From positions 1-64,000 of the forward strand of contig CAWEVI010000047.1 of assembly GCA_963812475.1 (NCBI GenBank): a stretch of DNA of 64,000 nt. The letters run 5' to 3'. The notes below the pieces were generated by a model. That model was not told the DNA's origin. It worked only from the letters and a program-made list of their open reading frames with translations, and searched no databases. Numbering within the stretch: the stretch's first letter is position 1; every line of letters starts with the position of its first letter. A program made the translations under genes and the position numbers. This DNA comes from JAMXLO01 sp963812475. Lineage in GTDB: Bacteria; Pseudomonadota; Alphaproteobacteria; Acetobacterales; Acetobacteraceae. Positions 35,176 through 44,294 of this stretch are shown here, in pieces.

Positions 35176-36024
35176 ATGAACAGGTTGCCCCGCCAGAAGC
35201 GTGTCGAGATTATCTCCCAGCTAGTCGAGGGTATGAGCCTACGTGCTATCACGCGGACTATCGGATGTTCGATCAACACCGTCACCGCGCTTCTGGTGAC
35301 CGCCGGCAAGGCTTGCTCGGAATATCAGGATAAGCATCTTCGCAATCTGCAATGCCGGCGCATCCAACTCGATGAGATTTGGGCCTTCTGTTATGCCAAG
35401 GCCGCGAACGTGAAGACTGCCAAGGCCGCTCCGGAGGGTGCTGGCGACGTATGGACATGGACCGCCATCGATGCGGATACCAAGCTTATCCCTTCATGGT
35501 TCGTAGGTTCACGTGACCACATCGACGGTCGGACGTTCGTCGAGGACTTGGCAAGCCGTCTAGCGATCCGAGTGCAGTTAACCAGCGATGGCCATCGCCC
35601 ATATCTCACAGCGGTTCCCGAGACCTTCAAGGGTCAGATCGACTACGCCATGCTGATCAAGCACTATGCTGCCCCAAAGCCCCAAGTCGAAGCGTCCCGC
35701 CGATATAGTCCGGTCGAATGCACTGGCATCACCACTGCGGTTGTAACCGGCAACCCAAACCAAGCGCACATCTCGACCAGCTACGTAGAGCGTCAGAACC
35801 TCACCATGCGGATGAGCATGCGACGGTTCACACGACTGACGAATGCCTTCTCTAAGAAGGTAGAGAACCACACCCACGCGGTTGCGCTACACTTCATGCA
35901 TTACAATTTCTGTCGCATCCATTCTTCGCTACGCTGCTCACCTGCCATGAGGGCCGGCGTAACGCAGCATCTTTGGGAAATCGTGGATTTAGTTCGGATG
36001 ATTGAGGAATGGGAGGCGACGTAA
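35176..36024 (+). CDS. IS1-family transposase
   Basis: 282 residues from ATG 35176 (the frame is open upstream to a TTG at 35086). The N-terminal HTH reads RLPRQKRVEIISQLVEGMSLRAITRTIGCSINTV. The DDE core has LDEIWAFCYAK (first Asp), TWTAIDADTKL, LTSDGHRPYL (second Asp) and STSYVERQNLTMRMSMRRFTRLTNAF (Glu), which is characteristic of the IS1-like group with an uninterrupted transposase frame. The terminal GGT and the 8-bp target duplication of the surrounding element fit IS1. Confidence 0.85.
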   Translation: MNRLPRQKRVEIISQLVEGMSLRAITRTIGCSINTVTALLVTAGKACSEYQDKHLRNLQCRRIQLDEIWAFCYAKAANVKTAKAAPEGAGDVWTWTAIDADTKLIPSWFVGSRDHIDGRTFVEDLASRLAIRVQLTSDGHRPYLTAVPETFKGQIDYAMLIKHYAAPKPQVEASRRYSPVECTGITTAVVTGNPNQAHISTSYVERQNLTMRMSMRRFTRLTNAFSKKVENHTHAVALHFMHYNFCRIHSSLRCSPAMRAGVTQHLWEIVDLVRMIEEWEAT

Positions 36025-36036
36025 ATTATTCTGGAC

Positions 36037-36258
36037 CTAAAGAAGAGAAACGTCATATCCAATAAACTCTGGCTTCTCCGATCCTGGGGCAGTAGCCGCC
36101 GATATAACAGAAGCCATACTTGCCGGGAAAAGCAATGTAATATTCACAAGTCGGCATCGCTCAAAGCGAGATGATGTAAATCCTATTGCTCCACCATGGA
36201 TGTGAACTGGTTTCTTATCATCAAATGCAACAAGAGTACAAGCGAACATCTTAAGAGT
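36037..36258 (-). pseudogene. C-terminal fragment of a passenger gene cut by IS5
   Basis: A minus-strand frame of about 73 residues (MFACTLVAFDDKKPVHIHGGAIGFTSSRF...PEFIGYDVSLL) ends at 36037, 13 bases after the transposase stop. Its upstream side runs into the first IS5 element. The orientation is the same as the membrane protein gene at 38075-38440, so the two are probably parts of one original gene, separated by two IS5 insertions. No family was recognised. Confidence 0.45.
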
Positions 36259-36270
36259 CCGACTCAAATC

Positions 36271-37078
36271 TTAAACCGAACGAGCAAGTCGTCGTGTGAG
36301 CAGCAAGACGGAAGCGGCATAGAGGAAGGCTGTTGCCAACTCGAGCGTTCCTTCGAAGTCCTTGGCGAGGCGGCGGTTGCGCCCGAGCCAGGCCAGGAAG
36401 CGTTCGACCACCCAGCGCCGGGGATGCACGGCAAAGCCGATTTGGCCAGCTTGCTTGCGCACGATCTCGACGATGATTCTGGTCGCGGTCGCCACTCGGT
36501 CGGCGGCATAGGCGCTATCGGCGAAGACCCGCTCGATGAAGGGGTACAGCGCGCGCGAAGCCTGCAACAAGGGAATGGCGCCATCGCGATCCTGGACCGA
36601 GGCCGCATGGACCTGGAGTATCAACCCTCGGCCATCGGTATCGACCATGGCTTCACGTTTGCGCCCGTTGATCTTCTTGCCGGCGTCATAGCCCCGAGAT
36701 CCACCGGCTTCCGTGGTTTTGACGCTCTGGCTGTCGATAATCGCCGCACTGGGGCTGGATTCGCGGCCGACACGTTCGCGATCCAGCATCACCAAGTGGT
36801 GGTTCAGATTCTCCCTTCCGAAAGCGAAATCGGGTGAACCAGCGATAGGCCGTCTGATGCGGCGGGAAATGCTCCGGCAGCATGCGCCAAGGGCAGCCGC
36901 CGCGCAGCACAAAGAACAGCGCGTTCATCAGTTCGCGCATTGGCCACGACCGACGGCGGCCAGTCTCGGCAGGTGGCGGCAGCAGCGGCGCGAGGAGCTG
37001 CCATTCTGCATCGGTCAGATCACTTGGGTAGCGCAAATCGTCCCGGTCATGCTCTGCCCGGGTCTCGGGGGTCCACAT
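36271..37078 (-). CDS. IS5-family (IS427-type) transposase, two overlapping frames
   Basis: orfA (36686-37078) encodes the DUF4096 N-terminal part DDLRYPSDLTDAEWQLLAPLLPP...GGCPWRMLPEHFPP. orfB (to 36271) encodes the DDE part SAAIIDSQSVKTTEAGGSRGYDAGKKINGRKREAMVDTDG, VFADSAYAADR and RWVVERFLAWLGRNRRLAKDFE. In IS427-group elements the two are joined by programmed frameshifting, so this copy may be functional. The element ends were not resolved. Confidence 0.83.
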
Positions 37079-37182
37079 CGAAGGCTCCAGGAATGGGGGA
37101 GCGCTCAGATTCCATGGAATTGTCGGGATTCAACCCCCCCATGGCGGTTTCGAGACAGCCTCTCAGAGTCGGTCCGGAAAGT

Positions 37183-38048
37183 TCATACCGGATTGCAGAG
37201 CTTTCGCAGCATCAGGCGGATTGATGCAAGCTGCAGAAATGCCCGCGCATTGCGGCTGAGGCTTTCGAAGTCCTTGGCGAGGCGACGGCAACGATTGAGC
37301 CACGCCAAGGTGCGCTCGACGACCCAGCGCATTGGTAGGACTACGAAGCCGCTCGCCTGGTCGGAACGTTTCACGATCTCGACCGAGAGGTGTGGCAGAA
37401 CCTCGGCTACTGCCGTGGCGAACTGCGGTCCCTGATAGCCGGCATCGGCAAACAGCTTTGCCAGGAAGGGATACATCCCGAACAAGGTCGAGAGCAGCAG
37501 AACCCCGCCATCACGATCCTGGATATCCGCTGGATGCACCACCGCGTGCAGCAACAGCCCTACCGTGTCGACCAGGATATGCCGCTTCTTGCCTCTGATC
37601 TTCTTACCCGCGTCATACCCGGGCGGATCGATACAGGCCCCCCCTTTTCCACGCTTTTCACGCTCTGGCTGTCGATCACGCAGGCGGTCGGACTGGCTTC
37701 CCGCCCCATCGCCTCGCGGCATTGCACATAGAGAGCGTGGTGGATCATCTCGATCGTGCCGTCGTAGTTCCAGCGGGTGAGGTAGTCGTGCACCGTACTC
37801 CTTGGCGGCAGGTCCTTGGGGATATATCGCCACTGGCAGCCGGTGCTCAGCACATACATCACGCCGTTCACCACCTGTCGCATCACCACCTCTCGCCTGC
37901 GGCCGCCGCGTTTGGCCGGCGGTATCAGTGGCTCGATAAGTGACCATTCTTCATCGGTCAGATCACTTGGATAGCGCAACTTGTCTCGGTCGTAACGGGG
38001 GCGGTTCTTGGTCGTCCACATCTGGCACCTCGCGAAGCGGCGCCGCAC
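37183..38048 (-). CDS. Second IS5-family (IS427-type) transposase, two overlapping frames
   Basis: orfA (37560-38048) carries DKLRYPSDLTDEEWSLIEPLIPPAKRGGRRREVVMRQVVNGVMYVLSTGCQWRYIP. orfB (to 37183) carries PGYDAGKKIRGKKRHILVDTVGLL, LFADAGYQGPQF and RWVVERTLAWLNRCRRLAKDFE. It is related to but clearly different from the adjacent copy, so this is two separate insertions rather than a duplication. A frameshift joins the frames as in other IS427 elements. Confidence 0.83.
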
Positions 38049-38074
38049 AGAGAATCACAGATAGTTCGAGCCGC

Positions 38075-38440
38075 TCAACCCCCGCCCCTTAACCGATTCA
38101 AATGACTCGCAAAGCTTCCGGACGGACACTCAAGAGCCGCTCTTGCATTGTTGGCCCGTCTTTTGCCTCTCATAAGAGAAATAGTTGATAGACCGACTCC
38201 AACAACAAGAGCAAAAATAATCCCAATAGAACCCCAAGCAACGGGCCCCCACGTATTGAGCCAATGGGTTATGGAGGCGAGATATCCCATCACGCCGCCA
38301 CCACCAAGACTAACAAGCGTGCCAACCCACCCGATCGCATGATCAGTAAAGTGATCGGCCAACGCCTGCCAGACAGATACGCCCGACTCAAGTTTGAAGA
38401 ACCGTCTGAGTAGTCTGACCATGGCCACAACCGTAGGCAT
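38075..38440 (-). pseudogene. N-terminal part of a passenger membrane protein gene
   Basis: From ATG 38440 the frame encodes a short cytoplasmic start (MVRLLRRFFKLESGVSVW), then two hydrophobic segments (GWVGTLVSLGGGGVMGYLAS and GSIGIIFALVVGVGLSTI) and a basic tail that runs into the second IS5 element. The frame is also open upstream into the terminal repeat. Its missing C-terminus is probably at 36037-36258. It belongs to the IS1-family transposon rather than to the host. Confidence 0.5.
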
Positions 38441-38541
38441 AGGCCAAAGGTATCGTCGAGTTCTAGCAAACCAAAAGTTTCTGGAATATATTCCTTCAAA
38501 CTGAGACACTACCGGGGTATGTGGGCAAGGTAAATTTTCAT

Positions 38542-38967
38542 ATGGCCAGGATTATTTCCCAGATCGCTCGTGCGCTCCCGCTGATTGCGCTGATTGCCGG
38601 ATGCGAAGGGGATTTGGGCGAGCGGCTGCAATCGGGTCGGGTACTGGCCTGGCAGGGTCTCCAAGGTCGCTGGGTTGGACCGGTTGCGCCAGCAGACAAA
38701 TCGTGTGGTGCAACAACGAAGGGTCTGATGTCGATCGGCGACAAAGGCTTTGCGTTCGATCCCTTTCAAAGCACGACCGTCATTCAAGGCGCCGTCGGAA
38801 AGGACAGCCGCCTGAGCGGCAATCTTACGCGCCAGGGTGGAGACCATCAGAATCTTCTGGTCAGTTTCGACGGTTCGGTGAGCGGGACCGGATCGGAAAC
38901 GGCGGCTATCGAAGGTACTCTTGTGTCCGGACGGTGCCACTGGAAGGTAACGCTGCATCGGGGATGA
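38542..38967 (+). CDS. Small lipoprotein
   Basis: 141 residues from ATG 38542. The first 21 residues form a lipoprotein signal (basic start MARIISQIAR, hydrophobic core, lipobox LIAGC), so the mature protein should be lipid-anchored. The mature part (LAWQGLQGRWVGPV...CGATTKGLMSIGDKGFAFDPF...GTLVSGRCHWKVTL) looks like a small beta-barrel with two cysteines, of a type common as a hypothetical protein in Acetobacteraceae. The IS1-family transposon ends 21 bases before the ATG, so the native promoter has been displaced and only the ribosome binding site region (GGCAAGGTAA) remains. Confidence 0.68.
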   Translation: MARIISQIARALPLIALIAGCEGDLGERLQSGRVLAWQGLQGRWVGPVAPADKSCGATTKGLMSIGDKGFAFDPFQSTTVIQGAVGKDSRLSGNLTRQGGDHQNLLVSFDGSVSGTGSETAAIEGTLVSGRCHWKVTLHRG

Positions 38968-39163
38968 ACGCGAGCAGTGTCTCGACCAGACTGCCACGGC
39001 GCGCGTCCCGCCCGTCGAATTCACACTGTACTCCCGTACGTTGACGGTTAACTAACCATTCGACGGGTTTATGGCTGTTGCGCGCCGAGGCAGTCTGACG
39101 ATGTGCCGTGCTCACTGTTGAGACGGCATTAGTCAGCGAACCTGCTCATCGACCGGGGACAAG

Positions 39164-39643
39164 ATGACCTACATGGACAAGGCTCTCGGCTCTCGCATCG
39201 TGCCACGCGACATTGGTGCCGGCGAAGTCCGGGAAGGGCGGGAAGCATTGGTGGTGGTGGTTGAAGACGGTGTCAGCCTCTCCGAGTCATTTCGGATGAT
39301 CTGCGAGTGCCTGGGCATTACCGTCGAGCGAATTGCGAGCCAGGATGACCTGGGACCCGTACTGCGCAACCGCCGTCCCATGGCCGTCGTTGCAGCAATG
39401 GACGCCATGGGACAGGACGGCTGCCATGTTCTGATGACGGTCGCGGCGCATGATCGCAGTCTGCCTGTCTTGTTGATGACGGGGCCGGATCCCGCCCTGC
39501 TCGGAGCAGTGGACGCGGTGGAGCAACTCTGGGAGCTTGTTTCGGTCGAAAAATGGCAGCAACTGTCCGGCGTCGGGCCGATGGTAGACTTCCTGTTCCG
39601 CGCAGGGCGGAAAGGCGCCTGTATCCACCTTATGTCAGTCTGA
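39164..39643 (+). CDS. Degenerate response-regulator receiver protein
   Basis: 159 residues. Residues ~27-140 have the receiver fold pattern: ALVVVVEDGVSLSESFRMICECLG (acidic pair at the first strand), then RPMAVVAAMDAMGQDG, PVLLMTG and the Lys of VSVEKW. At the phosphoacceptor position an Ala seems to replace the usual Asp (AVVAAMDAMGQDG), although a nearby Asp is present. No output domain follows. It may act as a phosphorylation-independent partner protein. It ends head to head with the DUF6065 gene (9-base overlap). Confidence 0.65.
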   Translation: MTYMDKALGSRIVPRDIGAGEVREGREALVVVVEDGVSLSESFRMICECLGITVERIASQDDLGPVLRNRRPMAVVAAMDAMGQDGCHVLMTVAAHDRSLPVLLMTGPDPALLGAVDAVEQLWELVSVEKWQQLSGVGPMVDFLFRAGRKGACIHLMSV

Positions 39644-40462
39644 CGGCATTGCACTGTCCACAGCTATAATCTGGGCTGGAGGCGCTCTATCGGCAGCAGG
39701 GCAGTGATTTCTACTCCGCCTGCGCGCGCCGACCGCATAGGCGCCGAGCGCTCTATCCGGGCAGTCATTGGGCGTCGCGATCGTGGTCTGATTATGATAG
39801 TTGGCCCAGTCGCTGGCCGTCAAACCTGCCATGTCGGCGGTGGTCGATGTGGCGTGCAGAGTCGCCTCGGAGTAGGCGATGCGGGGCAGAGGCTGGATCT
39901 GGGCGAACGGAAAGTCCGCTCGGAGTCGGAGCGGCGTGTGGCTGCGGGTGAAGCGGAGATTGGTGAACAACGGACCGAACCAATGATCCGCCTCGACGAT
40001 GCCCTCATAGAGAGCGTAACCGCCGGGGGACGGCAGGTTCGCCGGGGCACGGATCAGCAGGCTCCAGTCCGGCGCGGTGCGGGCGATCAGTCCGGTCCAG
40101 ATCTGCAACGTGCCCGGTTCGGGAAGCGCGGTCAGGAACGGTGGCGAGCATCCCGCGAGCGCTCCGGGGGCCGTCGCGTCGAAGCGCGCCGAGAAATCCG
40201 GGAATTGCGCGGATGGCATCAAGGGGAGCCAGTCCGGTACACCGGGGCACTGCCAGAAGATGTCATGGCCGTCCCATAACAGCTGGAGGTCCGCCGGTGG
40301 GAAGACCCACCATCCATAACCCGCAGCCGCGGTGACGGCTTCGCAGTAGCGATAGGCGCGCGTTGGCAACGTGCCAGCGGCCGAGCGATCCGCTCGCTGG
40401 GGCAGGCGAGCCTGCTCGATCAAGCGGTAGAAGCACATGATGGGATCATATGAGCGGTGCAT
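39635..40462 (-). CDS. DUF6065-family protein
   Basis: 275 residues. The family pattern is clear: FYRLIEQARLPQRADRSAAGTLPTRAYRYCEA, AAGYGWWVFPPADLQLLWDGHDIFW, EPGTLQIWTGLIARTAPDWSLLIR, ANLPSPGGYALYEGIVEADHWFGPLFTNLRFTR and PFAQIQPLPRIAY. The function of the family is unknown. An internal ATG at 40438 (MCFYRLIEQ) is the more usual start. Upstream on the same strand lies a possible 34-codon gene; the two could form a small operon. Confidence 0.78.
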   Translation of the reverse strand: MHRSYDPIMCFYRLIEQARLPQRADRSAAGTLPTRAYRYCEAVTAAAGYGWWVFPPADLQLLWDGHDIFWQCPGVPDWLPLMPSAQFPDFSARFDATAPGALAGCSPPFLTALPEPGTLQIWTGLIARTAPDWSLLIRAPANLPSPGGYALYEGIVEADHWFGPLFTNLRFTRSHTPLRLRADFPFAQIQPLPRIAYSEATLHATSTTADMAGLTASDWANYHNQTTIATPNDCPDRALGAYAVGARRRSRNHCPAADRAPPAQIIAVDSAMPSD

Positions 40463-40586
40463 GAGGGGGCCGCCTTCGGGTTGACAGGGGGCCGCTTACG
40501 GTTCGGGAAACTGACTGGTGGGCGGAACCGCTCGCATGCGTCGCCGACCTGGGCGGAAGGGCCGTCCAGATCGGCATCGCAGGGGG

Positions 40587-40691
40587 TCAGCGGGCAGGCG
40601 GCAACCGGTACCCGGCGCCGAGACGAATGCGCCCTGTGTCAGTCGTCGCGGACGGCGCGACGGGCAAGTTGATGGCGGTCGATGGCTTCAT
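40587..40691 (-). CDS. Possible 34-residue peptide gene upstream of DUF6065
   Basis: A minus-strand ATG at 40691, preceded by a good ribosome binding site (GGAAAGGAAT, 5-9 bases away), opens a 34-residue frame that begins MKPSTAINLPVAP and ends DTGRIRLGAGYRLPPAR. It is too short for usual gene calling. The C-terminal Gly/Arg/aromatic segment resembles a processed peptide core or a short anchoring motif. The DUF6065 gene follows about 125 bases downstream. No homologue is known to me. Confidence 0.4.
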   Translation of the reverse strand: MKPSTAINLPVAPSATTDTGRIRLGAGYRLPPAR

Positions 40692-40923
40692 GGGGATTCC
40701 TTTCCGGATTTGATGTCAGCCCGAGCAGTGCACGAGCGTCTCCCTTGCACGCAAACTCTATCGCACCGAGCGGTTTGCCCACTGGGCGGCTCACCGGTGT
40801 GACAGAGGTTGAAAATTCAGGGGGACGAGCGGACGCAGTACGCCCGTTGACCGGGAACTGATACTCACCCCGCAAGGGATGTGTCAAGGAAAATTTTCAT
40901 ACGCATAGGTTCTACGCATAGGT

Positions 40924-41979
40924 TCAGAGTGAACCCGTCCAGGTCTGAATGAGCAAGCTGGTCACTGCAACCGACACCCAGGTCATCAGGCCGAGCAGCA
41001 AGGGCCGCGTGCCGGCTCCTGCGAAGGCGCGCCAGTGGCCCTGCAGCCCTACCGCGGCCAGCGCGACCACCAGAACCCACCGGCCCACGAGTTGCACCGC
41101 TGGTCCGTACTGGCCGATCAGGCCAAGGGTGTTGAGCAGCGATGCAAGCACAAACATGATGATGAAAACCGGGACCGCCTGATAGACGCGTCGGACGAGC
41201 AATTCTCCCTCGCCGCCGCGCCACCCCTCGAACCAGGGCACCAGCAATCCGAAGCCGATCACCAATGGAATGATCAGGGTCGTGCGCGTGAGTTTTACAA
41301 TCGTTGCTATCGTCCCGGCGTCGTGACTGTAGGCAAAACCAGCAGCCACGACCGCAGACGTATCGTTCACCGCAGTCCCCGCCCACAGACCAAAGCCCGG
41401 GTCGCTCAGCGACAGCAGGTGACCGATGGCCGGAAAGGCAAAGACTGCGAGCATGTTGAAAAAGAATATGACGGAGATCGCGTAGGCGATTTCCTCGGCC
41501 TTTGCCCGGATCACCGGCGCCAAGGCCGCAATTGCCGACGCCCCGCAGATCGTTGTGCCGATGCCGATCAGGCATCGCATTCGCCAGTCAACCCGCATCG
41601 TCCTGCCAATCAGAAGTGCGCAACCGAGACCGGCAGCGATGGTCACCGCCAGCACCGGCAGCAATTCGGCCCCGGTCCGCACAATGATCCCAAGATCGAG
41701 ACTGGCGCCGAGCAGGATTATGCCGCCTTTCAGGCAAAATCTGCTGACATCGCCGATCCTCAGCGTGGCGATCTGCAACGGCCCTCGCAATGTGTTCGTG
41801 ATCATGATGCCGAACGCAATCGCGAATATCGGTGCGCCGATAACCGGCGCATAGCCTGCCGCGACATTGGCCGTCGCTGCAATGGCGATGCACAACGCCA
41901 GCCCACCAATCATTCTGGCCCAAGCCGACACTACCACTCGCGTTGGCGCCGAAACCGCTGCTTCCTGCTGCATCGCCAT
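40924..41979 (-). CDS. YeiH/UPF0324-family membrane transporter
   Basis: From ATG 41979 the protein is 351 residues (an upstream in-frame ATG at 42051 would add 24). About ten membrane helices are visible. Family motifs include FGIMITNTLRGP, LKGGIILLGASLDL, GTTICGASAIAALAPVI and SDPGFGLWAGTAVNDTSAVVAAG. This UPF0324 pattern is shared with YeiH, often annotated as a putative sulfate exporter; the substrate is not proven. It is transcribed divergently from the BTAD regulator, and the ~215-base gap should hold both promoters. Confidence 0.85.
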   Translation of the reverse strand: MAMQQEAAVSAPTRVVVSAWARMIGGLALCIAIAATANVAAGYAPVIGAPIFAIAFGIMITNTLRGPLQIATLRIGDVSRFCLKGGIILLGASLDLGIIVRTGAELLPVLAVTIAAGLGCALLIGRTMRVDWRMRCLIGIGTTICGASAIAALAPVIRAKAEEIAYAISVIFFFNMLAVFAFPAIGHLLSLSDPGFGLWAGTAVNDTSAVVAAGFAYSHDAGTIATIVKLTRTTLIIPLVIGFGLLVPWFEGWRGGEGELLVRRVYQAVPVFIIMFVLASLLNTLGLIGQYGPAVQLVGRWVLVVALAAVGLQGHWRAFAGAGTRPLLLGLMTWVSVAVTSLLIQTWTGSL

Positions 41980-42196
41980 CGTCTGTGACTTCCCCTCGGC
42001 CAAAGCTGCGATCTGCCGTCCCGGACGGTGCGGGAAATCGCGGCGTCTCAATCAGCCTAGCCGAACCCGGCGGACTTGGAGAATCATCCATCTGGCATTC
42101 ACGTCTTGTCTCCACGGTCTTCCTGGGGTAGTTTTTTGGCACACAGTTCGCCTATGGGTTGTATTTGGCCGGTATATCTCGTGAAATGCGCGCGAG

Positions 42197-44194
42197 GTGG
42201 GAGTCACGATCCTGGCAGACGCCCCCGCAACTGACGATCGACGACCCCCCTCGACAGAGCCCTGTCTGCGCCTGACCTTGTTCGGAGCTATGCAGGCGCG
42301 CAACGCCGACGGGCGGAGCGTTCTGCCGCGTTCGCGCAAGACGCGCGCCGTGCTCGCTATGCTGGCAATGGCGGGGCCCAGGCAGGTATTGCGTAACCAA
42401 CTGACCGCGTTGCTCTGGAGCCGGCGTGAGCGCGAGCAGGCGCGCGCGTCGCTTCGGCAATCGGTGCATGAGCTTCGGGTCGTCCTCGGGCCGTGCGCTG
42501 ACATGTTGCTGCAGGCGGATCGCGATCATCTTCGGCTGCTGGATAAACAGCTCTGGGTCGACGCCCGCGTGCTGGCGGCAGCGACGGTCGCGCAACCCGA
42601 CGGTTTGGCGCTGTTCCAGCGCACGCTGCTTGATGATCTCACAGGGATCGATGCTGCGTTCGATCGATGGCTGGAGGATGAACTCCAACGCCTGACACGA
42701 CATGCGCGCTCGCTGGCTGACACGCTCCTGACCGTGCAATGCGAGACGAGTGCAACGATCGATGCGGCCGAACGATTGTTGTTCATTGACCCTTGCCATG
42801 AGGGCGCGTGGCAGGCGTTGATCAAAGCGCACAAGGTCCAGGGGGACCGCGCTGAGGCACGACTGGCGTACCACCGATGCAACGCCGCCCTGGCGGATGC
42901 CGGCCTGACTCCATCTCGCGCGACGGAAGAGCTTGAAGGATGCATGACGCCCGTCCAAGTCCTTGCGGCCAGAGACCTTCGACCTCGTGACGGGAACCGG
43001 AGCATCCGCCTTTCTGTTCTCCCGCCACGTGTCCTGGACGGCGACCGGCTCGATGCCCTGTCCCTGGGACTTGCCGAGGAAATCACTGCCGCTCTGTCAC
43101 GCTTTCGCTGGATTTCCTGCGTCGATGCTACGTTGCTGCCGACGATTGCCGGCGTGGCGAAGCCCTCCGAGCTCGCACGTCAGCGCCTCGATCTGGATTT
43201 TCTGCTGGACAGCACGCTCCAGCGCTCCGGCAACCGCATTCGCATCATCATCCGTCTGATCGACGTTCATGCTGGGGGCAACGTCGCCTGGGTTCGCCGC
43301 TTTGATGGTGCAGTGGACGACCTTCTGGTCCTGCAGAGCAATGTCGCCGCCGAGACGTCAGCCCAGGTCGATCTCGAATTGCTGATCCTCGAGGGAGATC
43401 GCCTGGTGTCCCGCGGGCTGCGCGATGCAACCGCGTACGACCTCACTCTCGGCGCGATACCCGCGATCTATCGCCTCAAGTCATCCGGCTTCCAGGCGGC
43501 CGGCAAGATGCTCGCTGCCGCGCTCGCTATCGAGTCCGACAATGCGGCGGCAAACGCCTGGTCGGCCTACTGGCATGTCCTTTTGGTCGGCCAGGGGTGG
43601 GCGGGTGATCCGGTTGCCGCAACGCAGCGCGCGGGAGACCTGGCGGAGCGTGCCGTCGCGCTGGATCGAGGCGACGCGCGGGCACTGGCACTCGTCGGGC
43701 ACGTCCGCGGCTTCCTGCATCGGCGCCCGGCGGAGGCTTGTGCCCTTCACGAACGCGCCATCTCGCTCAACCCCAACCTGCCTTTGGCATGGTGCTTCTC
43801 GGGCGTCGCCAACAGCTATTTGGGCCGGCATGAGGAGGCGATCGAGCGGATCGCCCAGGCGCAACGGCTTTCGCCGCACGATCCACACGCATTCTTCTTT
43901 GATATGGCGCTCACGATGCCGCATCTCCTGCGCGGCGAATTCGATACGGTCGTGACGCTGGGGCGACGGGCGATTGAGCTTAATCCGAGCTTTTCGTCAA
44001 CCTACAAGGGGTATCTGGCCGCACTTGGCCATCTGGGCCGCGACCACGACGCCTCTCGGGTGCTGGCTCGGCTGCTAACGCTCGAGCCGAGCTTCTCGAT
44101 CAGGGATGCCGTTGAACGGTCGCCGATGATTCGCCCAGACGACCTGGCACTTTACGCGGAGGGCCTGCGTCGGGCCGGATTGCGGGAAGGCTAG
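42197..44194 (+). CDS. BTAD/TPR transcriptional regulator (SARP-like architecture)
   Basis: 665 residues from a GTG start. Residues ~23-105 form an OmpR-type winged helix (LRLTLFGAMQARNADGRSVLPRSRKTRAVLAML...LTALLWSRREREQARASLRQSVHELR). Residues ~110-250 form a bacterial transcriptional activation domain. A middle domain (ISCVDATLLPTIAG...) and a C-terminal TPR region (~440-640, LNPNLPLAWCFSGVANSYLGRHEEAIERIAQAQRLSP) follow. Regulators of this build occur in alphaproteobacteria beside transport genes. Its position between the YeiH-like gene and the aap operon suggests it controls one of them. Confidence 0.82.
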   Translation: MGVTILADAPATDDRRPPSTEPCLRLTLFGAMQARNADGRSVLPRSRKTRAVLAMLAMAGPRQVLRNQLTALLWSRREREQARASLRQSVHELRVVLGPCADMLLQADRDHLRLLDKQLWVDARVLAAATVAQPDGLALFQRTLLDDLTGIDAAFDRWLEDELQRLTRHARSLADTLLTVQCETSATIDAAERLLFIDPCHEGAWQALIKAHKVQGDRAEARLAYHRCNAALADAGLTPSRATEELEGCMTPVQVLAARDLRPRDGNRSIRLSVLPPRVLDGDRLDALSLGLAEEITAALSRFRWISCVDATLLPTIAGVAKPSELARQRLDLDFLLDSTLQRSGNRIRIIIRLIDVHAGGNVAWVRRFDGAVDDLLVLQSNVAAETSAQVDLELLILEGDRLVSRGLRDATAYDLTLGAIPAIYRLKSSGFQAAGKMLAAALAIESDNAAANAWSAYWHVLLVGQGWAGDPVAATQRAGDLAERAVALDRGDARALALVGHVRGFLHRRPAEACALHERAISLNPNLPLAWCFSGVANSYLGRHEEAIERIAQAQRLSPHDPHAFFFDMALTMPHLLRGEFDTVVTLGRRAIELNPSFSSTYKGYLAALGHLGRDHDASRVLARLLTLEPSFSIRDAVERSPMIRPDDLALYAEGLRRAGLREG

Positions 44195-44294
44195 GTCGCC
44201 ACACGGCGGCTGCCATTGATATTGCATCCAACGCATCGCACAGTCTGCCGATGCGCGGGCGGGCGCTCCGCACCGTCAACGGGAGTCTTCGCTT

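Larger units (their letters stand above)
33962..38513 (+). mobile_element. IS1-family transposon with passenger genes (4.55 kb)
   Basis: Perfect 19-base terminal inverted repeats GGTAGTGTCTCAGTTTGAA (33962-33980) and the complement (38495-38513) are flanked by the 8-base direct repeat GGGGTATG (33954-33961 and 38514-38521). Inside are two small plus-strand genes, a minus-strand regulator-like gene, an IS1-family transposase, and two later IS5 insertions inside a minus-strand region coding for a membrane protein. Without the two IS5 copies the element would be about 2.8 kb. Host sequence rejoins cleanly if it is removed. Confidence 0.85.
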
